Origin: Comamonadaceae bacterium G21597-S1
Lineage (GTDB): Bacteria > Pseudomonadota > Gammaproteobacteria > Burkholderiales > Burkholderiaceae_C
Direction of reading: 5' to 3'
Assembly: GCA_027214345.1 (NCBI GenBank)
Contig: JAPWHR010000017.1
Span: 1 to 64,000, forward strand
Length of the DNA: 64,000 nucleotides
Below the pieces are notes generated by a model, which was given only the letters and a program-made list of their open reading frames with translations, did not search any database and had not been told where the DNA came from. Shown piece by piece: positions 26,533-35,371 of the stretch (its first letter is position 1; each line of letters starts with the position of its first letter). The position numbers and the translations under genes are program-made.

Positions 26533-27609
26533 ATGGCGCACATCCATCGCCTCATGAGACAACTTGCGCGCATGATTCGCAGCGCCAGCTTGAATGGCTA
26601 CATCGAGCTGGTCAAATCGCTGGGTCGGGACCCGCATGCTTTCTTGCGTGCCGTGGGGCTACGGGCCAAACTTCTGGAAGACTCCGAGACGCTGATTCCC
26701 CGCGACGCCGTGCGCGAACTGCTGGAGATCACCGCGCGCGCCACCGGGACAGATGACCTGGCTTTGCGCCTGGCGGCCCAGCGCAGACTCTCCAACCTCG
26801 GGCCCATCAGCCTCGTGCTGCGTGAAGAGGCCACGCCACGCGACGCACTCGACACCTTGTGCCGCTACCTGCGGTTGGTGAACCCGTCGATGTCCATTCG
26901 TGTCGAGGACCTCGAAAGCCTCGTCATCATCCGCGAAGATTTGTTGCCCAGCCCCGGCGTGCCGATGCGCCAGTCGGTCGAACTCGCGGTTGCCATCGTG
27001 TTTCGCATGCTGCGCGACCTGATCGGCCCGCATTGGCGTCCGCTGGATGTCTGCTTCACCCATCGCCCGCCGCCGGACGCCGCCGCGCACCGGACGTTTT
27101 TCGGCCGACGCGTCAAGTTCAATCAGGAATTCAATGGTCTGGTCTGCATGGCAGACGATCTGGCCCGGTCGCGCGAACCCGGGGACCCGAAGGCGGCGGG
27201 CTTTGCGCGCAAGTACCTGCAGGCGGCGATGCAGGATCGCAGCGAGAGCGTGCAGGAAGCCTGCCGCCAACTGATGCTGGCGCTGCTGCCCGGTGGAACC
27301 TGCACTGCGCAGGAGATCGCGCGGCACATGCGCGTCGATCGCCGCACGCTGCACCGGCGCCTCGATGCAGAGGGGCTCAGCTTCAGTGCCTTGCTCGACC
27401 AGGTTCGCGCGGACCTGGTTCAAAGCCATTTGCGCGAGAGTGACCTGCCATTGGCCGAAGTGGCCGAAATGCTGGGGTTCTCGAGACTGAGCAGTTTCAG
27501 CCACTGGTTTCAACGCAGATTCGGCTGCAGTGCGTCGCAGTGGAGCAAACGGTCGGCGGTCGTCGCTACGAGGAAGGAAGTCGGTGCGGGCAGATCCAGC
27601 AGGGCATAG
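26533..27609 (+). CDS. AraC family regulator with Arabinose_bd-like N-domain (OruR/ArgR-type)
   Basis: Transcription regulator (358 aa). The N-terminal two thirds match the arabinose-operon-regulator-like domain (PF12625 type: LVKSLGRDPHAFLRAVGLRAKLLED, LRLAAQRRLSNLGPISLVLREE). The C-terminus is an AraC HTH pair, CTAQEIARHMRVDRRTLHRRLDAEG and PLAEVAEMLGFSRLSSFSHWFQRRFG. An internal Met at about residue 14 (MIRSASLNGYI) is an alternative start. It lies 143 bp after the quinone oxidoreductase and is the likely regulator of the adjacent catabolic genes. Confidence 0.9.
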   Translation: MAHIHRLMRQLARMIRSASLNGYIELVKSLGRDPHAFLRAVGLRAKLLEDSETLIPRDAVRELLEITARATGTDDLALRLAAQRRLSNLGPISLVLREEATPRDALDTLCRYLRLVNPSMSIRVEDLESLVIIREDLLPSPGVPMRQSVELAVAIVFRMLRDLIGPHWRPLDVCFTHRPPPDAAAHRTFFGRRVKFNQEFNGLVCMADDLARSREPGDPKAAGFARKYLQAAMQDRSESVQEACRQLMLALLPGGTCTAQEIARHMRVDRRTLHRRLDAEGLSFSALLDQVRADLVQSHLRESDLPLAEVAEMLGFSRLSSFSHWFQRRFGCSASQWSKRSAVVATRKEVGAGRSSRA

Positions 27610-27656
27610 GCCCACCATCGAGCCGCCAAGCGTGGGTCGGTTTCGGATGCTGCCGC

Positions 27657-28340
27657 TCAGCCGGCCTTGCGGGCGACGATGAACGGCCGGATGTCCTTGC
27701 CCCGCGTTCCGTGTTGCTCGACGCAGACGATCTCCAGCCCCTGCCGGGTGATGGCCGACTGCAGTTGGGTCGCGTCGAAGCACAACACATGCGGCGCCTT
27801 GCCGATCATGCGCATCAGCGGCAGCGCAAGGTACGGGATGAGCGGGTTCATCAGCCCGATGCAGGGCGTCTTGGAGACCAGCAGGCCACCCGGTCGCAAT
27901 GCCTGCCTGGCCTGTTGCAGCGCCAGGTCGAGATCGTCGACCAGGTGCAGCAGGTTGAAGGCCAGTACCACGTCGTAGGTGTCGTGCCCGACTGCCGGTG
28001 CGTCGGCGTCGGCTACCGCGAAGCTCAATTGCGGCACCGGCTGGGCCGCCAGCTTCTCGCGCGCGATGGCGATCATGCCGGCCGACACGTCGGTCGCCAG
28101 CAGGCTCCGGGTGAACGGCGCCAGCCGCAACGCGGTGCTCCCGGTGCCGCAGCCGATCTCCAGCACCTGCTGCTCGCCGGACAACAGGGCTTGCACTCGT
28201 TGCAACGTGGTCTCGTAGCCGGCCAGGTCGGCGATCGGGTCGGTGGCATATTTGCGCGCGATACGGTCCCAGAAACGGGCCTTGTGCGCGGACGGCGCGT
28301 ACGCCTGCGAATCAGGTGCGGTTGTGTCGGTGGTAGTCAT
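27657..28340 (-). CDS. Class I SAM-dependent methyltransferase
   Basis: Methyltransferase of 227 aa. Motif I is VLEIGCGTGSTALRLAP, followed by LLATDVSAGMIAIAREKL and YDVVLAFNLLHLVDDLDLAL. The C-terminal half has a hydrophobic patch (IGLMNPLIPYLALPLM) that may touch membranes or a lipophilic substrate. It is divergent from a LysR regulator 106 bp away, which probably controls it. Substrate unknown. Confidence 0.9.
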   Translation of the reverse strand: MTTTDTTAPDSQAYAPSAHKARFWDRIARKYATDPIADLAGYETTLQRVQALLSGEQQVLEIGCGTGSTALRLAPFTRSLLATDVSAGMIAIAREKLAAQPVPQLSFAVADADAPAVGHDTYDVVLAFNLLHLVDDLDLALQQARQALRPGGLLVSKTPCIGLMNPLIPYLALPLMRMIGKAPHVLCFDATQLQSAITRQGLEIVCVEQHGTRGKDIRPFIVARKAG

Positions 28341-28423
28341 GGATGGGGCAGCGGTCAGCAGGCATTCAACGCGATTGCGAGGATGCTACCCATGCACGGA
28401 ACGACAGGCAATTGCGGCTATCT

Positions 28424-28440
28424 GTAGTGAACATATACAT
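28424..28440. promoter_or_regulatory. Possible LysR-type box and promoter
   Basis: TGTA-N9-TACA (28424-28440) is an inverted repeat with the T-N11-A core of LysR regulator sites, 7 bp upstream of the LysR ATG in the divergent region. The TATACA at 28435-28440 could also be a -10 element, with TTGCGG (28413-28418) 16 bp before it. That would place the transcript start at or next to the ATG. Confidence 0.4.
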
Positions 28441-28446
28441 TTGTGC

Positions 28447-29319
28447 ATGGACAAACCCGACTGGAACCAGCTCAGGGCCTTTCTGGAAACGGCCGAGACC
28501 GGCTCCTTGTCGGCCGCCGCGCGCAAACTGGGCCTGACCCAGCCCACCTTGAGTCGCCAGGTGGCCGCCATCGAGCAGCGCATGGGCGTGGTGTTGTTCG
28601 AGCGGGTGGGCAAGGCCATGGCGCTGACCGCCACCGGGCTCGATCTGCTCGAGCATGCGCGTGCAATGGGCGCGGCGGCCGAGGCGCTCGGCCTGGCCGC
28701 CACCGGCCGCTCGCAGGCCGTGGGCGGCGTGGTTTCGGTGTCGGCCAGCGACGTGGTGGCCGCGTACCTGTTGCCGCCGCTGGTGCGGCAGCTGCGCACG
28801 CAGGAGCCGGGCATCGCGATCGAGGTGGTCGCGACCAATGCGCTGAGCGACCTGCTGCGCCGCGAGGCCGACATTGCCATCCGCCATGTCAAGCCGGAGC
28901 AGCCGGACCTGATCGCGCGCCTGCTCCGCGAGGCCACGGCCGGCTTTTATGCGTCCGAGGATTGGGTGCGGGTGCACGGACATCCCCGAAGCGCCGAAGA
29001 CGCGGCCCGCCTGCCCTTCGTCGGCTCTGACCGCGCGGGCCAGTTCCTGGGGTACCTGCGCCAGCACGGCCTGCCGCTGCAGGAGTCGAATTTCAGCTGC
29101 TTCTCGGATCATTCGGTCGCCCACTGGGCGCTGGTGCGCGAGGGCCTGGGCATTGGCGCCATGATGGACGAGGTTGCCCGCAGCACTCCGGGCGTCGTGC
29201 GCGTGCTCGACGAGGTGCCGCCGGTGCGCTTTCCGATCTGGCTGGTGACCCACCGCGAATTGCGCACCGCGCGGCGTATCCGGGCGGTGTTCGAGGCGCT
29301 GGCCCACGGCTTGGCGTGA
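28447..29319 (+). CDS. LysR family transcription regulator
   Basis: LysR-type regulator of 290 aa. An N-terminal winged HTH (WNQLRAFLETAETGSLSAAARKLGLTQPTLSRQVAAIE) is followed by a periplasmic-binding-fold effector domain from about residue 90. It is divergent from the methyltransferase gene, the classical arrangement. The ATG at 28447 is strongly supported by family similarity, but no purine-rich ribosome site precedes it. The effector is unknown. Confidence 0.92.
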   Translation: MDKPDWNQLRAFLETAETGSLSAAARKLGLTQPTLSRQVAAIEQRMGVVLFERVGKAMALTATGLDLLEHARAMGAAAEALGLAATGRSQAVGGVVSVSASDVVAAYLLPPLVRQLRTQEPGIAIEVVATNALSDLLRREADIAIRHVKPEQPDLIARLLREATAGFYASEDWVRVHGHPRSAEDAARLPFVGSDRAGQFLGYLRQHGLPLQESNFSCFSDHSVAHWALVREGLGIGAMMDEVARSTPGVVRVLDEVPPVRFPIWLVTHRELRTARRIRAVFEALAHGLA

Positions 29320-29419
29320 CGAGCGACGCAGAACCTGGACATCGGCTTGGGCCACAATCACGCAGTCCCCGCCGGACCGGATCCATCCCATCGCTGTCGC
29401 TTGCCGCGATCGTAGTTTC

Positions 29420-30685
29420 TTGACGCATCCCACAAGCCCCACTGCGGCCCCGGTCGCGCCACTGTCCATGCTGCACGACACGCAGCTGCATCGGCTGTGG
29501 GCTGTCGGCATGCTGATGTCGCTGATCCGCTGGGTCGAGATCCTGGCTTTCGCGGTGTTCACCTTCGAGCGCACGCAGTCCGCGCTGTGGGTCGCCACGC
29601 TGATGATGCTGCGCCTGCTTCCGTTATCGCTGTTCGGCCTGGCGCTGGGTGCGCTGGCCACGCGCCGATCGCGGCGCACTGTGCTGATCACGACCCATGC
29701 CATGCTGCTGGCCACCAGCGCCGTGTTGCTGATGCTCTCGCTGCTGGGCGTGCTGACCGTCTGGCACCTCGCGCTGGCGAGCTTCATCAACGGTGTCGTC
29801 TGGGCGGGAGACATGCCGATGCGCCGCAGCCTGATGGGCGACATTGCCGGCCACGGTCGGCTGGTGCGGGCCATGTCGCTGGACGCCGTGGCCTCGAACG
29901 CCTGCCGTCTGATCGGTCCCGGCCTGGGTGGCCTGTTGCTGGCCCATGGCGGGCTGACGGCCGTGCTGGTTTTCACGAGTGTTTTCTACCTGCCGGTGCT
30001 GGCTGCACTGACCGGGCTGTCGCGCCAGGTGGCGGCGCCCAACGCGACCCGGCCCACGCTGCGCGCTTTGCTGGTGCGTGGTTGGCAAGCTGCCCGCGAG
30101 TCGCCGCCTTTGCGGGCGATCCTGTGGATCACGATCCTGTTCAATCTCTTCGGCTGGCCGGTGCTGAGCATGGTGCCGGTGATCGGCCAGGTGCGGTTGC
30201 AGCTCGACGCGCAGGACGTCGGCCTGCTGGCCAGCGTCGACGGCGTCGGCTCTCTGCTTGGGGCGCTGGTGCTGACCTCGCTGGGCGCACGCCTGCGACA
30301 GGGGCAGCTGTACCTCGGCGCCGTGCTGCTGTTTCTCGTGTTGCAGATCGCCCTGGGCTGGAGCTGGAATGTGTGGCTCACCGCCGCCGTGCTGCTGGTG
30401 ATCGGCGTCGCGCAAGCGGGATTCGCGGTGATGCAGGCAACGCTGGTCTACCTCGCCGCGCCCGACGATCGCCGTCCGGAGGCGTTGGGATTGATGACCA
30501 TGTGCATCGGCGTGGCACCGCTGGGATTCCTGGCCACGGGCTGGCTCGCCGAGCACCTGGGCGCGCCGACCGCGGCCACGGTGACTGCGATCTGTGGCAT
30601 CGTCGCCGTCGGCCTGACCTGGCGGCAGTGCCGTGCCTGTTTCCAGATGGCGCAGGATGGAGCTGCCGCGCCGGCGCGGACCTGA
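29420..30685 (+). CDS. MFS transporter
   Basis: Major facilitator superfamily carrier with about 12 transmembrane segments (421 aa from a TTG codon; 405 aa if the ATG at 29468 is used). The cytoplasmic loop between helices 2 and 3 reads GALATRRSRRTVL, a loose match to the MFS loop motif, and the second half repeats the pattern. Neither candidate start has a convincing ribosome site; residues before 29468 are Pro/Ala-rich and probably cytosolic. It resembles the MFS_3/EntS-like exporter group. Substrate unknown. Confidence 0.83.
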   Translation: MTHPTSPTAAPVAPLSMLHDTQLHRLWAVGMLMSLIRWVEILAFAVFTFERTQSALWVATLMMLRLLPLSLFGLALGALATRRSRRTVLITTHAMLLATSAVLLMLSLLGVLTVWHLALASFINGVVWAGDMPMRRSLMGDIAGHGRLVRAMSLDAVASNACRLIGPGLGGLLLAHGGLTAVLVFTSVFYLPVLAALTGLSRQVAAPNATRPTLRALLVRGWQAARESPPLRAILWITILFNLFGWPVLSMVPVIGQVRLQLDAQDVGLLASVDGVGSLLGALVLTSLGARLRQGQLYLGAVLLFLVLQIALGWSWNVWLTAAVLLVIGVAQAGFAVMQATLVYLAAPDDRRPEALGLMTMCIGVAPLGFLATGWLAEHLGAPTAATVTAICGIVAVGLTWRQCRACFQMAQDGAAAPART

Positions 30686-30743
30686 GCCAAAGCAGCCACA
30701 GGCGCCGGGGCAGGCCGCATGTCGCTGCCGGCCTATGCCATGC

Positions 30744-31415
30744 CTATGCGCTCGCGACAGCGGGTTGTCCGGGATCCGGCCACCGCTTGCGCCGCCAGGC
30801 CGCCAGCACCAGCAAACTGCCAAGCCCCAGCATCGCATAGGTGGCGGGCTCCGGAACCGGCGCCGACACGTTCGCTGTGAAGCCGATGTTCTGGAAGTCG
30901 ACCTGGCGGTTGCTGCCGGTGAGGAAGGCGGTCACGTAGCGCACGTTCAGCGGCGCGGCCAGTGCGATGTCCTGGGCGCGAATGCCGGGGCTGGAGCCGA
31001 GCTCGGGTGTCACCGACAACATGCCGTTCTGCACGTTGTTGCCATTGAAGAAGGTGAACGCGACGTTGTCGACGTCGTAGGTCTCCGAGGTGTAGTTCCA
31101 GAAGTGGAGCACGCTCAGGTCGTATTCGATGCCGAAGTCGAACAGCAACTCCAGCCCGCCGCCATCGTCGTCGGCGGTGTACCAGATGTGAGTCGTCTGG
31201 TTGTGGAATTCCTCCGCGATCGCGGACGGTGCGTCGATCACCTTCGCGATTGTCGAGCCGCCACTGAAGGTGTTGTTGAAGGATCCCGGCGATGTTCCGG
31301 CGCCGACCGTGACGGTGATGTTGGACTGGTTGAGGTAGGTCGAGGCGGCGGCATTGCCGGCTGCCGAGACCAGTGCGGGCAAGAGGACAAGGCCTGCGAT
31401 GGACGTGCGAATCAT
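30744..31415 (-). CDS. Exported PEP-CTERM sorting-domain protein
   Basis: Secreted protein of 223 aa. A signal peptide (residues 1-25) leads to a Ser/Thr/Asn-rich beta domain. The C-terminus is a textbook PEP-CTERM: VPEPATYAMLGLGSLLVLAAWRRKR, that is VPEP, a hydrophobic helix and an Arg cluster. Such proteins are processed by exosortase and linked to exopolysaccharide production. No exosortase gene is in this window. The ATG at 31415 is chosen because the signal peptide begins there. It ends 58 bp from the convergent MFS gene. Confidence 0.9.
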   Translation of the reverse strand: MIRTSIAGLVLLPALVSAAGNAAASTYLNQSNITVTVGAGTSPGSFNNTFSGGSTIAKVIDAPSAIAEEFHNQTTHIWYTADDDGGGLELLFDFGIEYDLSVLHFWNYTSETYDVDNVAFTFFNGNNVQNGMLSVTPELGSSPGIRAQDIALAAPLNVRYVTAFLTGSNRQVDFQNIGFTANVSAPVPEPATYAMLGLGSLLVLAAWRRKRWPDPGQPAVASA

Positions 31416-31746
31416 GCTGGAGGGTTTCCCTGTGTTGGCTGGATGCGGGCGCAAGGCCCGCGAATGCAAAGTGGCGCGGTTGACGCTGGTCATGCAGTGT
31501 CTTTGTCCGCAGGAGCCCGCCGGGCCGCTCCCAAGGGCGAATCCCGCAGTGCGCATCACGGAAGGGTAGTCCAGTGCGCCGCATGCTGGCAACCCCTGCT
31601 TTCAGGGGGCAGTGCATGTGCATCGTCGCGACCGCCCGACGACGGTCATGCGCCTGTACGGCGGCGGACGGAACTCTTTCCTTGACAACATCAACGTGTT
31701 TCGTAGCATCGCAGGTTTCGACACCTGAACGAAAGGACACAGGGAG
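31416..31746. other. Divergent promoter region
   Basis: About 330 bp between two divergent genes for exported proteins. Apart from the promoter candidate at 31682-31709, I see no gene or RNA in it. Confidence 0.5.
31682..31709 (+). promoter_or_regulatory. Sigma70-type promoter candidate
   Basis: TTGACA (31682-31687) and TAGCAT (31704-31709) are separated by 16 bp, close to the sigma70 consensus. They lie about 40-65 bp upstream of the exported protein gene, which also has a GAAAGGA / GGGAG ribosome region before its ATG. Confidence 0.5.
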
Positions 31747-32583
31747 ATGCCGTACAACAACAAGCTGGCCCGGGTCGCCAGTACGGTTGCGACAGTCTTG
31801 TTCACCACCTTCTGCACGCCGGCTTTCGCCGACGACAACACCGTCGACATCGTCGGGCTGCGGCTCGGCATGACGCCCGAGCAGTCGGTCCAGGCGCTCA
31901 AGGCGCACGGGATCAGCGGGGACAAGATCTACGAGGACCGGATGGCCTACGGCTACAGCGACGGCGTCAACCATGGCCTCAAGACCGACGACTTCCTGGC
32001 CCGCATCACGGCCGGCAAGGTCGAGATCCAGGGCAACAAGCGGCGCGACGAATCCTTCGAACTGATGTTTTCGCCACCGCCGGCCGGTGGCAAGCTGGTG
32101 GGCGTGCGGCGCATGCTCTCCAACAATGTCGATCCGATCACCGGGGGCCAGTTCAGCCAGGCCCTGCTCGACAAGTACGGCGCGGCAACGGCCAGCACGA
32201 CCGGCATCCTCCACTGGAGATTCGGCGGCGGCGACATGAACTGCCTGTCGAACAACCCCAACGGCACCGGTGTGACGTTGCCGACCACCGACATCCGGCA
32301 GAAAAAAGGCATCCTGGACCTGGTGTACCGCAAGGCTGGTGGCGGCAAGTACCGGCTCGACCTGTTCCTGCACAGCCGGGTCAAGGATCTCGCGCAATGC
32401 GCCAGCATGCTGGAGTACCGGGTCTCCGCGACCGACAGCCAGCCGGCACGACGTGTCGAAGCGACGATGATCGATGTGCAATCCTGGGTCAAGGCGGAAC
32501 TGGCGGCCAACGAACGCGTCGACAAGTTGCGCCAGGAGGCGGTCGACAAACGCGTGGGCAAGGGCAGCAAGCCCTCGCTCTGA
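31747..32583 (+). CDS. Exported protein of unknown function
   Basis: Protein of 278 aa with a clear Sec signal peptide (residues 1-28, cleavage after PAFA). After it comes VDIVGLRLGMTPEQSVQALKAHG, a pattern seen in several uncharacterised periplasmic proteins in which a short helix follows LGMT. Two cysteines in the mature part (GGDMNCLSN and LAQCASML) could form a disulfide. The C-terminus is helical and charged. I do not recognise a functional family. It ends 36 bp from the convergent aldehyde dehydrogenase gene. Confidence 0.8.
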   Translation: MPYNNKLARVASTVATVLFTTFCTPAFADDNTVDIVGLRLGMTPEQSVQALKAHGISGDKIYEDRMAYGYSDGVNHGLKTDDFLARITAGKVEIQGNKRRDESFELMFSPPPAGGKLVGVRRMLSNNVDPITGGQFSQALLDKYGAATASTTGILHWRFGGGDMNCLSNNPNGTGVTLPTTDIRQKKGILDLVYRKAGGGKYRLDLFLHSRVKDLAQCASMLEYRVSATDSQPARRVEATMIDVQSWVKAELAANERVDKLRQEAVDKRVGKGSKPSL

Positions 32584-32619
32584 AGCGCGGCGCGTCGATG
32601 GACGCACCGCGATCGTGAC

Positions 32620-34044
32620 TCAGTACGGCATCACCACCAGCCGCGTCTGCGTGAACTCCAGCATGCCGTGTTTGCCGTCGTCGCCGCCCAGGCCGGAGCG
32701 TTTCCAGCCCGCGTGGTAGCCCTGGTACGGATCGGCCGGCGTGCGGTTGATGTACAACTCGCCGGCTTCGATCTCGTTGCCGGCCTGCATCACTTCGCGG
32801 TAGTCGTTGCTGTACAACACCGAGGCCAGGCCGTACTGGTGGTCGCTGGCCATGGCCAGTGCATCGTCGAAATCGTCGTAGGGCAATACGCACAACACCG
32901 GCCCGAAGGTCTCCTGCTGCACCACCTCGGCGTCCTGGCGCAGGCCGGACAGCAGCGTGGGCGGGTAGAAGAAGCCCTTGCCGTCGGGCAGGGTGCCGCC
33001 GCATTCGAGCGTGGCTCCGTCGGCGACGGCGCGTTGCACCATGTCGTGAAGGGCCTGGCGCGCGGCGGCGCTGACCTGCGGGCCCATGCGGCCGGCATCA
33101 GCCGCGCGGTCGCCGAAGCTGCGGGCCTGCATCGCGGTGCGCAGGCGCGCCAGCACCTCGTCGTGCAGGGCGCGTTGCACGTAGACCCGTTCGACCGCCG
33201 TGCACAGCTGGCCGCAATGCGTGGTCTTGGACGCCACGATCGCCGCGACCGCCGAGTCCAGGTCGGCCGAGGGCGTGATGATGGCCGGTGTCTTGCCGCC
33301 CATCTCGAGCGACACGCGCGCGATGTTGACCTTGGAGAACTCCAGCATGCGCCGTCCGGCGGCAACGCTGCCGGTCAAGGTGATCATCGCCACCTTGGCG
33401 TGCGTGCACATCTGCTCGGCCGCGTCATGGTCCATCGCCATGATGTTGACCACGCCCTCGGGCAGTCCGGCGTCGAGCACCGCCTGCGCGATCTCGAACG
33501 CGCTGCACGGCGTATTGTTGCTCGGGCGCACGACGACGGTGTTGCCGGTGATCAGCGCCGGCGCGATCTTGCGCAGCAAGGTGTAGACCGGGTAGTTGAA
33601 CGGAATCAGGCAGGCCACGACGCCGACCGGTTCGCGGTGCAGCACCAGGTTCTCCGACGCGCTGTCGCTGGGGATGACCTCGCCCTCGATGCGCCGCGCC
33701 CATTCGGCGTGGTACCGCGTGATGTCGGCGGCATAGACGGCCTCGTTGCTCGCGTCTTCCAGGCTCTTGCCCGACTCCAGCGCCAGCGCCGCGCCGATCG
33801 CGTCCTTGCGCGCGACCAGGGCGTCGGCCAGGCGGCGCATGAAGTTCGCACGCGCGATGGCCGGCGTCTTGCGCCAGGCGCGCTGGGCCTTCGCGGCTGC
33901 GTCGCAGGCGTGCAGGACCTGCGCCGCGCTGGCCAGGTGAACCTGGCCGGCCGGCGTCTCCGATGCGGGGTTGGTGACGGTGAGCGTGGCGCCGGCGTCG
34001 GACGCCACCCACTGGTTGGCGATGAGGTTCTGGTAGGTTTTCAT
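32620..34044 (-). CDS. NAD(P)-dependent aldehyde dehydrogenase (AldA-like)
   Basis: Aldehyde dehydrogenase of 474 aa. The catalytic glutamate is in SLEMGGKTPAIIT. The nucleophilic cysteine is in CGQLCTAVERVYV, a context close to lactaldehyde dehydrogenase AldA. The NAD-binding loop TLTGSVAAGRRM and the C-terminal QETFGPVLCVLPYDDFDDAL are intact. It is the last gene of a minus-strand series with an enolase-superfamily enzyme and a GMC oxidoreductase, so it probably oxidises an aldehyde made in that pathway, such as lactaldehyde or a semialdehyde. Substrate not proven. Confidence 0.93.
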   Translation of the reverse strand: MKTYQNLIANQWVASDAGATLTVTNPASETPAGQVHLASAAQVLHACDAAAKAQRAWRKTPAIARANFMRRLADALVARKDAIGAALALESGKSLEDASNEAVYAADITRYHAEWARRIEGEVIPSDSASENLVLHREPVGVVACLIPFNYPVYTLLRKIAPALITGNTVVVRPSNNTPCSAFEIAQAVLDAGLPEGVVNIMAMDHDAAEQMCTHAKVAMITLTGSVAAGRRMLEFSKVNIARVSLEMGGKTPAIITPSADLDSAVAAIVASKTTHCGQLCTAVERVYVQRALHDEVLARLRTAMQARSFGDRAADAGRMGPQVSAAARQALHDMVQRAVADGATLECGGTLPDGKGFFYPPTLLSGLRQDAEVVQQETFGPVLCVLPYDDFDDALAMASDHQYGLASVLYSNDYREVMQAGNEIEAGELYINRTPADPYQGYHAGWKRSGLGGDDGKHGMLEFTQTRLVVMPY

Positions 34045-34147
34045 TCAGGATTCTCCCGTTGCGTTGGAGGCAATAGGTTGTGCGGGTGCCAGGCACGACG
34101 GTGGACGATGACGGCCGGTATCCTGGCCCGCGCCGGCCTTGGCGGGC

Positions 34148-35341
34148 TCAGTGATAACCCAGCGGGTGCTGCGCCATCTCCAGGTGCAGCGCCTTGCCAT
34201 CGTAGGGGTGGGCCAGCGCGACTTCTTCGTTCAGCTCGACGCCCAGACCCGGCTCCTTGCTCGGGATCACGTAGCCATCTTCCCACTGGATCTTTTTCCT
34301 CAGCAACTGCGCGTGGAAGCCGCCGAGTTGCTGGATGCTCTCGAGGATCAGGAAGTTCGGGATGCTGGCCGCAAGCTGGATGTTGGCCGCGGCCACGACC
34401 GGTCCGCAATACAGGTGGGGCGCCACCTGCGCGTAGTGGGTCTCGGCCATGGCGGCGATCTTCTTGGCCTCCAGGATGCCGCCGACGCGTCCCAGGTTGG
34501 GTTGCAGGATGGACGCCGCACCGGTCTCGATGACGCGGGCGAATTCGTACTTGCTGCACAGGCGCTCGCCCGTGGCTACCGGAATGCTCGTGTGGCGCGC
34601 CACCTCGGCCATCATCTCGGGACGCTCGGGGGGGGTGGGTTCCTCGAACCACAGCGGGTCGTATTTCTCGATGCGCCGGGCCATGCGCTTGGCGCCCGAG
34701 ACCGTGTACTGGCCGTGCGTGCCGAACAGGATGTCGGCCTTGTCGCCGACGGCCTCGCGGATCAGCTTGCAGAAACGCTCGGACAGGTCCATGCGTTCGA
34801 GCGTCGGCTGGCGCGGGTCGAACACCGAATAACCGCCGACCGGATCGAGCTTGACCGCGGTGAAACCCTGGGCCACGTAGACAGCCGCGCGTTCGGCCGA
34901 TTTGACCGGGTCGTCGTAGAACGTATCGTCTTCGTCCGCATCGGGATACAGGTAGGTGTAGGTGCGCAGGCGCGGGTTGACCAGGCCGCCGAGCAGCTTG
35001 TAGACGGGTTGGTCCAGCGCCTTGCCGGTGATGTCCCAGCACGCCATCTCCAGGGCGCTGAGCACGCCCATCAGCGACACGTCGGGGCGCAGCGTGAAGC
35101 CGGCGCCGTAGGCCTTGCGCCACAAGGTTTCGACCTGCATCGGATCCTGGCCCGCGAACACGCGTGCGAACAGGTCTTCGGCCATGGCGGTGATCACGTG
35201 CGGACTGAAGGTGGCCGCATAGGCTTCCCCGATGCCCTCGATGCCGCAGGCGGTGCGGATCTTGACGAACACGAAATATCTGCCGCCGAACGACGGCGGC
35301 GGGTTGCCGACCACATAGGTCTTGATCGATTCGAGTTGCAT
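34148..35341 (-). CDS. Mandelate racemase/muconate lactonizing enzyme-family dehydratase
   Basis: Enolase-superfamily enzyme of 397 aa. The capping domain is at the N-terminus, then a barrel with GFTAVKLDPVGGY (K-x-D), the metal-ligand strands FGTHGQYT, WFEEPTPPE and ATGERLCSKYEF, and a later APHLYCGPVVAAA strand. The motifs fit acid-sugar dehydratases such as galactonate or related dehydratases better than racemases. It sits between the GMC oxidoreductase (30 bp) and the aldehyde dehydrogenase (103 bp), suggesting a sugar-acid pathway. Exact substrate unknown. Confidence 0.9.
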   Translation of the reverse strand: MQLESIKTYVVGNPPPSFGGRYFVFVKIRTACGIEGIGEAYAATFSPHVITAMAEDLFARVFAGQDPMQVETLWRKAYGAGFTLRPDVSLMGVLSALEMACWDITGKALDQPVYKLLGGLVNPRLRTYTYLYPDADEDDTFYDDPVKSAERAAVYVAQGFTAVKLDPVGGYSVFDPRQPTLERMDLSERFCKLIREAVGDKADILFGTHGQYTVSGAKRMARRIEKYDPLWFEEPTPPERPEMMAEVARHTSIPVATGERLCSKYEFARVIETGAASILQPNLGRVGGILEAKKIAAMAETHYAQVAPHLYCGPVVAAANIQLAASIPNFLILESIQQLGGFHAQLLRKKIQWEDGYVIPSKEPGLGVELNEEVALAHPYDGKALHLEMAQHPLGYH

Positions 35342-35371
35342 GCCATGTGCTCCTTGTGAATGGCGTACGTG

